From: Planctomycetota bacterium | GTDB lineage: Bacteria > Planctomycetota > Phycisphaerae > WQYP01 | DNA: 5,311 nucleotides | Reading direction: 5' to 3' | Assembly (NCBI GenBank): GCA_021838985.1 | Contig: JAKCCC010000180.1 | Span: forward strand, 1-5,311 | Shown: positions 1-5,311 of the stretch, piece by piece | How positions within the stretch are numbered: the stretch's first letter is position 1 | Layout of the letters: every line of letters begins with the position of its first letter | Made by a program: the position numbers and the translations under genes | The notes under the pieces: model-generated | What the model was told of the DNA's origin: nothing | The model's database searches: none | Seen by the model: only the letters and a program-made list of their open reading frames with translations

Positions 1-1
1 C

Positions 2-286
2 TCGCGCCGCCGCCGGATCGCCCGCGGCTCCGGCACCGAGCCGGCCGATGTGTCGCAGGTGATTAAGAGCTTCACGATGGCCCGGGGTCTGATGAAAAAA
101 AACAACCCGATGACGCTGCTTTCGCAATTGCGATCCTTACGGGCGTCCCCCGGGGCGGAGGCGGAGCTCGCCCAAATAGCCGCCGGCAAAGCGCCCAGTT
201 CACTCGGCGGTGGAAAATCCCGCGGCAGTCGTCTTACGCCCGAGCAAAAGCGCCGGCTACGCCTGAAGCGCCTCCGTGGTCGCTGA
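2..286 (+). CDS. ffh: Signal recognition particle protein Ffh, C-terminal end of M domain (5' truncated by window edge)
   Basis: Ffh is the GTPase subunit of the signal recognition particle. It binds 4.5S/SRP RNA and hydrophobic signal sequences and delivers ribosome-nascent chains to FtsY at the inner membrane. Only the last 94 codons are present; the reading frame is open to the left edge, so the NG GTPase domain and most of the M domain lie outside. The visible part opens with the SRP-RNA-binding signature SRRRRIARGSGT, followed by a D-V-x-x-V-I-K-S-F helix and the M-A-R-G-L-M-K-K stretch, which match the RNA-binding helices of Ffh closely. The GTG at 50 is internal to this frame and is not the start. 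The tail is unusual: instead of the common Met/Gly-rich end it has a small-residue segment, then a strongly basic terminus (about 12 Lys/Arg in the last 23 residues). The gene identity is secure; the role of the basic tail is unknown. Confidence 0.93.
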   Translation, partial: SRRRRIARGSGTEPADVSQVIKSFTMARGLMKKNNPMTLLSQLRSLRASPGAEAELAQIAAGKAPSSLGGGKSRGSRLTPEQKRRLRLKRLRGR

Positions 287-325
287 CCGGGCAATCCGCC
301 GGGCCAACCTGAACCGTGAAGGGAT

Positions 326-334
326 GGGAAGGGG
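326..334 (+). promoter_or_regulatory. Shine-Dalgarno sequence that selects the GTG 342 start
   Basis: The purine run GGGAAGGGG ends 7 nt before the GTG at 342, which is ideal ribosome-binding spacing. The competing in-frame ATG at 324 has its only purine run (GAAGGG, 318-323) directly abutting it, and the in-frame GTG at 276 would overlap the end of ffh. The site therefore favours 342 as the translation start of the lipoprotein gene. Confidence 0.6.
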
Positions 335-341
335 CTCCAAC

Positions 342-1439
342 GTGATTACGCAACGGTCGCTGCGGGCCGCACCGGAGAGGCCTCGGTTATCGGCCCGCCC
401 AGGCCGCGCTGGCGGCGGCTGTTTTCAGCGTAGATGGGGTGGTCTCGCGATCGGCCTGTCGCTGTTAGGCTTGGTTACCGGTTGTTCCGGACCGCCGCGG
501 AAGCCGCGCAAACTACCGCCGCTGCCCAGCGCGTACGCGGAAATTCACCAATTAAACGCGCGGGCGTTCGCCCTGGCCACGTTGCGCCTGACCGGTACGC
601 TGAAACTCCATTACAGGGATCACCTCGGGAATAAACAAGACTATCAGGTGCACGGCGTATTGTTGGTGGATCAGTCCCGCCGCGTCTCGCCGCCAAGTAT
701 TTCGCTGGTCAAGTCGGCCGGCGGCGCCGCTAGCATTTCGAGACGCCAGACCGCCGCCACCGGCCTGAGAATGCTGCTGGTCGGTACGTATCTCGGGCAG
801 GATGTGGTGGAGATGGGGCTGAATCGAAAGGTTTATTGGCTGATCGAACACCGGCAAGGAGTCGCTTACATCGGTTCGACGGCGAAGGCGGAGCGGCTGC
901 CGCCCGGCGTGATGCCGCTGCGCCCGACCCGGGTGCTGGCGCTACTGGGCATAACGGCACTGGCAGATTCGGCGCGGCAATATGTCGTAATGGGGGCGTC
1001 GGCCGAGTCTGCCGACCTGCATTTCTTCGTGGTGCGCAGGATACGGAAGGAAAGATTTTCGACCCATGGCCGCCGTGGTTCGTTCCAGCAGGCGGTTTTC
1101 GCCGGGAGCGCCTGGCTCCAGCGCGAACTTACCGTGGATCGCTACACGGGTCAGATCACGCAGGTGACGCTATTTGATCGCCAAGGCCGGGCCGTGGCCA
1201 GGAGCCGGTTAAGTGATTACCGGCCCGTGGCAGCAGGGGGGCAAAAACCGGTGGCGTCGGGGCCGCGTGTGCCGTTTCATATCGTGATTCGCTACCCGGC
1301 CGGGCGGGCGACGCTGCGATGGCGCCTAAGTAAGGCCGCGCTGACTTTACGTGGCAAGCCAAAATTCATTTTCGCCACGCCGAGTTTCCAGGGCCTGCGG
1401 GTCATCGATGTCGATGATCCGGCCAACTGGCCGAAATAA
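342..1439 (+). CDS. Predicted LolA/LolB-like envelope lipoprotein of unknown function
   Basis: From GTG 342 the product has 365 residues. A basic n-region (QRR, about 29-31) precedes a hydrophobic stretch (about 32-46) that ends in the lipobox L-V-T-G-C. The lipidated Cys would be residue 48, followed by a Pro/Arg/Lys-rich linker. The n-region is long, so the exact start is open; ATG 324 is the alternative. The mature part begins with a helix-like N-A-R-A-F-A-L-A-T-L-R-L-T-G segment and continues as alternating beta strands, including a YWL strand near 165. A segment near 261-296 reads R-E-L-T-V-D-x-x-T-G-Q-I followed by L-F-D-x-x-G and S-D-Y-R-P-V. This layout recalls the half-barrel lipid-binding fold of LolA, LolB and outer-membrane lipoprotein-sorting proteins, but that is judged by pattern only. 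No catalytic motif is visible. It lies 55 bp after ffh on the same strand, so co-transcription is possible. A lipid- or lipoprotein-handling role is inference. Confidence 0.75.
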   Translation: MITQRSLRAAPERPRLSARPGRAGGGCFQRRWGGLAIGLSLLGLVTGCSGPPRKPRKLPPLPSAYAEIHQLNARAFALATLRLTGTLKLHYRDHLGNKQDYQVHGVLLVDQSRRVSPPSISLVKSAGGAASISRRQTAATGLRMLLVGTYLGQDVVEMGLNRKVYWLIEHRQGVAYIGSTAKAERLPPGVMPLRPTRVLALLGITALADSARQYVVMGASAESADLHFFVVRRIRKERFSTHGRRGSFQQAVFAGSAWLQRELTVDRYTGQITQVTLFDRQGRAVARSRLSDYRPVAAGGQKPVASGPRVPFHIVIRYPAGRATLRWRLSKAALTLRGKPKFIFATPSFQGLRVIDVDDPANWPK

Positions 1440-1545
1440 TCGCGCGGAACACGGGGCGTAAGCGGCCTGGACAGTCGCTCAGACCCTGCGAGAACCAACT
1501 GCTTTGTCAGCACTTAGCTTTCGGGTGTCGCGTCCGGAAGGCGTT

Positions 1546-1614
1546 CACCGGGTCGCCGTGGGCGAGTCGCCGCTGGCGAGCTGAAGCCACACCGGGCTGA
1601 ACACCGGGTCGCCG
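1546..1614. repeat. 13-bp direct repeat CACCGGGTCGCCG, two copies
   Basis: Identical copies lie at 1546-1558 and 1602-1614. Each precedes one copy of the 28-bp repeat (gap 2 nt in the first unit, 14 nt in the second), so the cluster can be read as two diverged tandem units of a composite repeat. A related CACCGGGCT at 1590-1598 is the exact reverse complement of AGCCCGGTG at 1653-1661, adding a further inverted pairing between the units. Confidence 0.7.
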
Positions 1615-1647
1615 CCAGGAAACTTTAAGGCGACTCGCCGCTGGCGA
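1553..1647. repeat. Three copies of the palindrome TCGCC-N3-GGCGA
   Basis: Perfect 5-bp inverted repeats with 3-nt loops occur at 1553-1565 (loop GTG), 1567-1579 (loop GCT) and 1635-1647 (loop GCT). The first two are only 1 nt apart. Short GC-rich palindromes repeated within one intergenic spacer are typical of REP-like elements, but the family is not recognised and no RAYT-type transposase is in the window. Confidence 0.65.
1561..1588. repeat. 28-bp direct repeat, first copy
   Basis: This segment matches 1629-1656 at 26 of 28 positions. It starts GGCGAG, contains the TCGCC-GCT-GGCGA palindrome and ends GCTGAAGCC. Both differences (1566 and 1580) are G here and C in the second copy. It can form its own short hairpin but lacks the downstream complementary arm that lets the second copy fold into a long stem. 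Confidence 0.8.
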
Positions 1648-1656
1648 CCTGAAGCC
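1629..1656. repeat. 28-bp direct repeat, second copy
   Basis: This is the partner of 1561-1588, offset by 68 bp, with 26 of 28 bases identical. Its two private C residues (1634 and 1648) both fall in base-paired positions of the 51-nt hairpin that this copy builds with the sequence to its right. Confidence 0.8.
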
Positions 1657-1682
1657 CGGTGCTTCAGGTTCGGTGGCGAGTC
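1632..1682 (+). other. Long imperfect hairpin in the spacer (possible structured RNA or terminator-like element)
   Basis: An outer stem pairs GACTCGCC (1632-1639) with GGCGAGTC (1675-1682) and continues with wobble pairs to about 1643/1671. After a 2-nt bulge (1644-1645) an inner stem pairs ACCTGAAGC (1647-1655) with GCTTCAGGT (1661-1669), closing a 5-nt loop CCGGT. This makes about 22 pairs in 51 nt. The bases after it (GGGGTTCTTTCT) are only loosely T-rich, so it could terminate the lipoprotein transcript but is not a textbook intrinsic terminator. The same palindrome is readable on the other strand. Confidence 0.6.
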
Positions 1683-1714
1683 CGGGGTTCTTTCTGCCAC
1701 CGGAATTTTATCGA

Positions 1715-1739
1715 TTGACAAAGCACTGCGCGTAATAAT
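1715..1739 (+). promoter_or_regulatory. Weak candidate promoter with a perfect TTGACA hexamer
   Basis: TTGACA at 1715-1720 matches the sigma-70 -35 consensus exactly. The only -10-like sequence nearby is AATAAT at 1734-1739 (5 of 6), giving a 13-nt spacer that is shorter than the usual 16-18. It points toward the long downstream gene, with a leader of about 165 nt. Because of the poor spacing and the overlap with an inverted-repeat arm, this is only a candidate. Confidence 0.22.
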
Positions 1740-1880
1740 GAAGACTGCAGCGCGAGGCTTGTGGTGTGCGAAATTAGGCGAGACCCGTCGTTGACGCTCC
1801 GGGCGATGAAGGGGTGGGCAAGCGCGGCGATTTTGAGGGCGGAAACCAGCACCGGCGCAACCCTGCCGGGCCTGAAGCGT

Positions 1881-1902
1881 TATACTGGTGGTGTTGCCGG
1901 GA
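1881..1902 (+). promoter_or_regulatory. Candidate -10 box TATACT and weak ribosome-binding site before ATG 1910
   Basis: TATACT at 1881-1886 matches the sigma-70 -10 consensus at 5 of 6 bases, but no -35 hexamer lies at the right distance. GGGA at 1899-1902 sits 7 nt before ATG 1910 and could serve as a minimal Shine-Dalgarno sequence. If the -10 is real, the leader would be under 20 nt. Both sites support 1910 as the start but are weak on their own. Confidence 0.25.
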
Positions 1903-1909
1903 CGTTCCT

Positions 1910-4900
1910 ATGACCGCAATTCCATCGACCGCACCAGTTGAACCGGAATTCGACGGCATTGCCAGACGTTTGGAAAGCGCGGGCAATCAATTCCGCCTGG
2001 CTTTTTTCGCCGGGGCGCTGGCCTTTTTTGTGATGCTGGTGGTTCCGGTTGCGACGGCGGTGGTGTTTGTGGCGGGGGCGGTAACCCTGCCTGGTTGGCT
2101 TGGCTGGCTGCTGGTGTTGACTATACCCGCGGCTCTGCTCGCCGGTTATTGGCGCTTTCTGCACGCCTGGCTCTGGCAGCGACCGACCTACGCGGAAATC
2201 GCCCGTTGGATCGAGCAGCACGCTTCGGACAAGAAACTGGAGCTGGAAAACAGTCTGATCAATGCGGTGCTGCTGGCCGACGAGATGGAACAAATCGGCG
2301 GCCCGCCCTCCGGCCCGCTGGCCGATCCTCGGCGTTATCTGATACCGCAGGTGCTGCGCGAAGTTGAGAGGGGCCTTTCCAGTTGGAACCTGGCGGCGGT
2401 AATTCCTTGGCGGCGGCAACTGAAGCCATGGTTGGCCGCCGGCGCCATCGTGATGGTCTGTGCGGGTGCGGCGCTGCTTTTCCCCCAGCGGTTTGCCCGT
2501 GGGTTGACGGTGCTGGCGGCGCCAGGCCGGTTTGTGCCGCAGCGCGGCGTGGCTCGGATTCTAACGGTAGCGCCGGGAAACGAAACCATCTTGGCGGGCG
2601 AACCGGTGGAATTTAGCGTGCAGGTTCGCACGCCGCAACACCGGTTGGTCCAAACGACGCTGACGGTTCAATACCAGGACGGGGTGCAACACACCAAAGC
2701 GATGGTGGTGTTTGGCCCCAAGAATCGTGCGTATCGTTACCTCCTCGACGGCGCGGCCGAAAATATGCGCTACCTGATCACGGCGGGTGGGACACAGAGC
2801 CGCTGGTACGCCATCACGGTGTTGCCGCGGATCAAGTTGCAATCGTACCAGGCGGTGATCACGCCACCGCCTTACACCCACCTGCCGCGGAGAACCAGGG
2901 TCCTATCCGGCCCGGAGTTGACCGCGGCCAGCGGTTCTTTTTCCGCCCCGTTAGGAAGCACGGTGGTGTTAACGGCGGCGCTGAATCACGCGCTGGTGGG
3001 TGCCTCCGCGGTGCTCGAAGCCAATAGCGCGACAAGCCCGATAGAAATCAGGACCCAGGCCCTGAATCAACGTACTTTTACCGCGCACCTTACCGTGGCG
3101 GGCAACTTGGCCTACGACTGGCTGATCAACGACGCCGGGGGCAGAGCTCTGGAACACTTACCAGGCGGGCCGCGGACCCCGAGCGATGAGCGCTTTAAAA
3201 TCACGGCGGTGGCGGACCAGCCGCCGACGGTTCACGTGCTGCTTCCACACCGTAATATTTCCGCCCAACCGGGGCAGAGCGTACCGCTGAAAGCGCAGGC
3301 GACGGATGACTATGGTCTACGTGCCGTGGAACTGCAGGTGGCGCAAGAGGGGGGCGGATTTAAGGCGGTTCGCCGGTGGCAGATTCAAAACGCGGAAAAT
3401 GGCAAGCCGGCAACCCTCGTCAAGGTACAGTTGCTGTGGCCGTTATCGTCGGCGAAATACCATCGGGGGCAAACCCTCCGCTACCGCTTCACCGCCACCG
3501 ATAACCGTGACATCAACCTTGGTCAGGCGCACCTGGGGCCGCAGACCACGTTGGGGCGGGTGTATGATATTCTTCTGCAACCGCCGCAGTCGGCGGCGTC
3601 GCCGAATCGAAGCGTCTGGGAGCGGCTGGAACGCCGTTTGCGAAAAATGCTTGCCATGCAGGACGGGTTGCTGACTCAAGGCGATACGCTTTTGGCGCCG
3701 CGGCCGCTGGCGGCGGTGCATCGGGTGGCGGCGCGGGTGGCACAGGGGCAGCGAGGGTTGCGGCAGTTTATGCAGGCCACCGCGACGAGCTTTCCTTTCA
3801 CGGCATCCATGGCGACGATCCGGCAGGCGCTGGTGGTGCTGATCGCTTCCGATGCGGCGGCAGCAGCGGGGCAGGCGGCTGATTTGACGCTGGTCTCTAC
3901 CGCCGCGTCAGAGCCTCTACTGGCGGAAAAGCTGCATGCCCGGCAGGTGGAGGTACGCGATGCGCTGCGGGCAATGCTGAATATCGCCGGCACGCACACG
4001 TGGGGCATTCAGGCCGTGACTTCCCGCAAAGGTGTCGCGTTTCCGAACCAGGGGCGGGACTTATGGCGAAAATTGGCGCTGGCCCTGAAAAAGATGGAAA
4101 AGCAACAGCGGGATGTGCTCAACACGTCGATGCGGTTGGCGCAAAAACCGATCCAGCAGTTTGATACCCGGGAGAAAAATGAGTTGGCCAAAATGCAGGC
4201 GCTGGCGGACCAATGGTCGCGCTTCATGAATCAGGCCCTGGTGAATATGAGCAATCTGACTGAACAAGACCAAGCCAACGCGTCGCTGCTTGACGATGTG
4301 GCGCAGATGAATGTCGATCTGGCGATGGTCAAGAAAGCCTTGGAGATAAAAGCCATTAAAATCGCCACACCGCTGGAGCAGGAAGGCTTGGAAGACGCCA
4401 AAAAACTTACCAGCCATATCGAAGAATGGCTGATGCAGCAGCCGGATACCTATAAGTGGGAAATGGAAGAACCGGTTACGCAAAATGACGTACCCGCGCC
4501 GCCGCTGCCGGCGCAGTTAACGGATATGGTCGGCAAACTGCTGCAACACGAGGAAGATCTGACGAGCGACATGGAAAGCCTCGGCAGCAAATGGAACGAT
4601 TCCATGAATAAAGGCCTGGGTTGGGGCGCGATGGACGGTCCGATCAGCGACATGAGCGCCCAGGGCGTCACGGGCAACCAAATGCCGAAAAATGATGAAA
4701 TTCAAGGCCGCAGCGGAGCGGGCCGCGAAGGGCGGGCCAGCGGTGAAATGGTCGGCGCCACGGACGAACGCAAAAGCGGGCGGCGCACACCGACGCGCCT
4801 GACGGACAATCAATATAGCTCCGGCCAGGTGAAGGATACGTCCGGTCGGGCGCCGGGCGGGGCCACCGGGGGCGGTAAGGAATCGGGCTGGGGTGGTGAG

Positions 4901-5311
4901 GGACTGGAAGCGCCGGCGCCGCGGAGCATGGACAATCAAATTAAACGCATGGCCGCAATGCAGGCGCAAGTGCTGAACCAGGCCAGCCGGGTTCAATTGC
5001 AATTACGGGCCGCGGGTTTCCGAAATTTTAAACTGCTCGAATCCGCCGTGTTGATGCAGAATGCGAATAAGGCGCTGCAAGCGTATCGCTATCATACCGC
5101 GTTGGCCTATCAGCAAAGAGCGGTGCGCGATTTGCACACCGCGAGAGTGCTTAGCGCCGCCGCAGCGCAGGTGGCCTGGGATAACACGCCGGATCATTTC
5201 AAAAAACGCCACAAACTGGCCGACAGCATGTTGGGCCAACTGCCAAAAGGCTACGCTGATCCGGTGAAAGCCTATTTTCTGAAACTTGCGCAGCCATCTG
5301 GTTCGCGGTAA
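1910..5311 (+). CDS. Large DUF4175-like membrane-anchored extracytoplasmic protein, function unknown
   Basis: ATG 1910 gives 1133 residues. The frame is open back to GTG 1814, but that extension lacks a spaced ribosome-binding site and reads as non-coding. Layout: two N-terminal membrane segments (about 30-55 and 61-80); a cytoplasmic helical stretch (about 82-172) containing R-W-I-E and L-E-N-S-L-I-N-A; a third membrane segment (about 173-191); then a large extracytoplasmic part. The latter starts with beta-rich Ig-like regions, including V-x-P-G-N-E-T-I-L-A-G-E, and a domain with the A-T-D-D-Y-G-L motif (DDYGL at 466-470). From about 566 to 900 it is helical and probably coiled coil. A Gly/Arg/Thr-rich linker (about 913-1004) follows, then a terminal helical bundle ending K-G-Y-A-D-P-V-K-A-Y-F. 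The architecture matches large DUF4175-type proteins, which in Planctomycetota and Proteobacteria often lie near MoxR AAA+ ATPase, DUF58 and von Willebrand A genes; no such partner is in this window. No enzyme motif is visible; an envelope scaffold or complex-assembly role is inference. Confidence 0.82.
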   Translation: MTAIPSTAPVEPEFDGIARRLESAGNQFRLAFFAGALAFFVMLVVPVATAVVFVAGAVTLPGWLGWLLVLTIPAALLAGYWRFLHAWLWQRPTYAEIARWIEQHASDKKLELENSLINAVLLADEMEQIGGPPSGPLADPRRYLIPQVLREVERGLSSWNLAAVIPWRRQLKPWLAAGAIVMVCAGAALLFPQRFARGLTVLAAPGRFVPQRGVARILTVAPGNETILAGEPVEFSVQVRTPQHRLVQTTLTVQYQDGVQHTKAMVVFGPKNRAYRYLLDGAAENMRYLITAGGTQSRWYAITVLPRIKLQSYQAVITPPPYTHLPRRTRVLSGPELTAASGSFSAPLGSTVVLTAALNHALVGASAVLEANSATSPIEIRTQALNQRTFTAHLTVAGNLAYDWLINDAGGRALEHLPGGPRTPSDERFKITAVADQPPTVHVLLPHRNISAQPGQSVPLKAQATDDYGLRAVELQVAQEGGGFKAVRRWQIQNAENGKPATLVKVQLLWPLSSAKYHRGQTLRYRFTATDNRDINLGQAHLGPQTTLGRVYDILLQPPQSAASPNRSVWERLERRLRKMLAMQDGLLTQGDTLLAPRPLAAVHRVAARVAQGQRGLRQFMQATATSFPFTASMATIRQALVVLIASDAAAAAGQAADLTLVSTAASEPLLAEKLHARQVEVRDALRAMLNIAGTHTWGIQAVTSRKGVAFPNQGRDLWRKLALALKKMEKQQRDVLNTSMRLAQKPIQQFDTREKNELAKMQALADQWSRFMNQALVNMSNLTEQDQANASLLDDVAQMNVDLAMVKKALEIKAIKIATPLEQEGLEDAKKLTSHIEEWLMQQPDTYKWEMEEPVTQNDVPAPPLPAQLTDMVGKLLQHEEDLTSDMESLGSKWNDSMNKGLGWGAMDGPISDMSAQGVTGNQMPKNDEIQGRSGAGREGRASGEMVGATDERKSGRRTPTRLTDNQYSSGQVKDTSGRAPGGATGGGKESGWGGEGLEAPAPRSMDNQIKRMAAMQAQVLNQASRVQLQLRAAGFRNFKLLESAVLMQNANKALQAYRYHTALAYQQRAVRDLHTARVLSAAAAQVAWDNTPDHFKKRHKLADSMLGQLPKGYADPVKAYFLKLAQPSGSR

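Larger units (their letters stand above)
1500..1725. repeat. 10-bp inverted repeat bracketing the spacer repeat cluster
   Basis: TGCTTTGTCA at 1500-1509 is the exact reverse complement of TGACAAAGCA at 1716-1725. The pair encloses all the direct repeats and the long hairpin, as terminal inverted repeats of a small non-autonomous element would. No flanking target-site duplication is seen, and a 10-bp pair can arise by chance in a spacer of this size, so the element reading is tentative. The right arm overlaps the TTGACA promoter-like hexamer. Confidence 0.35.
1440..1909. other. Gene-free spacer of about 470 bp, rich in direct and inverted repeats
   Basis: No convincing gene is seen on either strand between the lipoprotein stop and the ATG at 1910. 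The first 60 bp (1440-1499) show nothing recognisable, not even a clear terminator. The stretch 1500-1725 contains an organised cluster of short repeats and palindromes, described separately. The last part (1740-1909) contains only weak promoter-like and ribosome-binding motifs. The density of structure argues for a repeat element or a structured RNA rather than decayed coding sequence. Confidence 0.7.

Noticed and set aside
434..634. Short + strand frame inside the lipoprotein gene
   Set aside because: It overlaps the signal peptide region in another frame, has an Arg/Ala/Pro-rich composition and no ribosome-binding site of its own.
1546..1682. CRISPR array
   Set aside because: Only two imperfect repeat copies exist, spaces between units differ in length, and no cas gene is present.
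1738..1794. Possible 18-codon leader peptide starting at ATG 1738
   Set aside because: It has no ribosome-binding site, no run of regulatory codons and no attenuator-like structure after it. Short frames like this are expected by chance.
1786..1796. Small palindrome CGTC-GTT-GACG
   Set aside because: A 4-bp stem is too short to mean much in DNA of this composition, and it lies outside the main repeat cluster.
1664..1852. Open frame of 62 codons on the - strand in the spacer
   Set aside because: It runs through one arm of the hairpin, has no clear ribosome-binding site and shows no recognisable domain. The region is better explained as non-coding.
1814..1909. In-frame upstream extension of the long protein from GTG 1814
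   Set aside because: The purine run before it directly abuts the GTG with no spacing, and the extra 32 residues look like translated non-coding DNA. ATG 1910 gives a sensible N-terminus before the first membrane segment.
1880..2419. Open frame of 179 codons on the - strand over the start of the long gene
   Set aside because: It is the antisense shadow of the membrane segments of the long gene. It is rich in His, Arg and Gln as expected of a shadow frame in high-GC DNA, with no coherent domain.
4061..5002. Two sizeable - strand open frames (4061-4483 and 4517-5002)
   Set aside because: Both lie entirely inside the well-supported long + strand gene and have compositions typical of antisense frames.

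Overview
This window is high-GC bacterial DNA in which every supported gene lies on the + strand. From left to right it holds the last 94 codons of ffh (the protein subunit of the signal recognition particle), a gene for a predicted lipoprotein of about 365 residues, a gene-free spacer of about 470 bp that is unusually rich in repeats and hairpins, and one very long gene (about 1133 codons). The long gene encodes a membrane-anchored extracytoplasmic protein resembling the DUF4175-type proteins. The window ends exactly on its stop codon.

The source is probably a member of the Planctomycetota, perhaps Phycisphaerae-like. This rests on the base composition, on the style of the LolA/LolB-like lipoprotein, and above all on the long protein. 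Its DDYGL-containing beta domain, its Gly/Arg/Thr-rich conserved linker and its tail ending in P-x-x-YF recall large uncharacterised planctomycetal proteins. This is recognition from memory, not the result of a search. There is no rRNA, tRNA or other marker in the window to confirm it.

Layout: ffh ends at 286. The lipoprotein gene follows closely; a good Shine-Dalgarno sequence at 326-334 favours a GTG start at 342, so the two genes may share a transcript. The spacer at 1440-1909 contains two near-identical 28-bp direct repeats, a 13-bp direct repeat, three copies of a TCGCC-N3-GGCGA palindrome, a 51-nt imperfect hairpin, and a 10-bp inverted repeat that brackets the whole cluster. This is the least explained part of the window and looks like a REP-like or structured non-coding element. 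The last gene probably starts at ATG 1910 and may have its own promoter in the spacer.

Functionally, ffh targets membrane and some secreted proteins to the Sec/YidC machinery. Both downstream products are envelope proteins (one lipid-anchored, one with three membrane segments), so the common theme is the cell envelope, but nothing in the sequence shows that they interact. No classical defence system, CRISPR array, transposase or integrase gene was seen.
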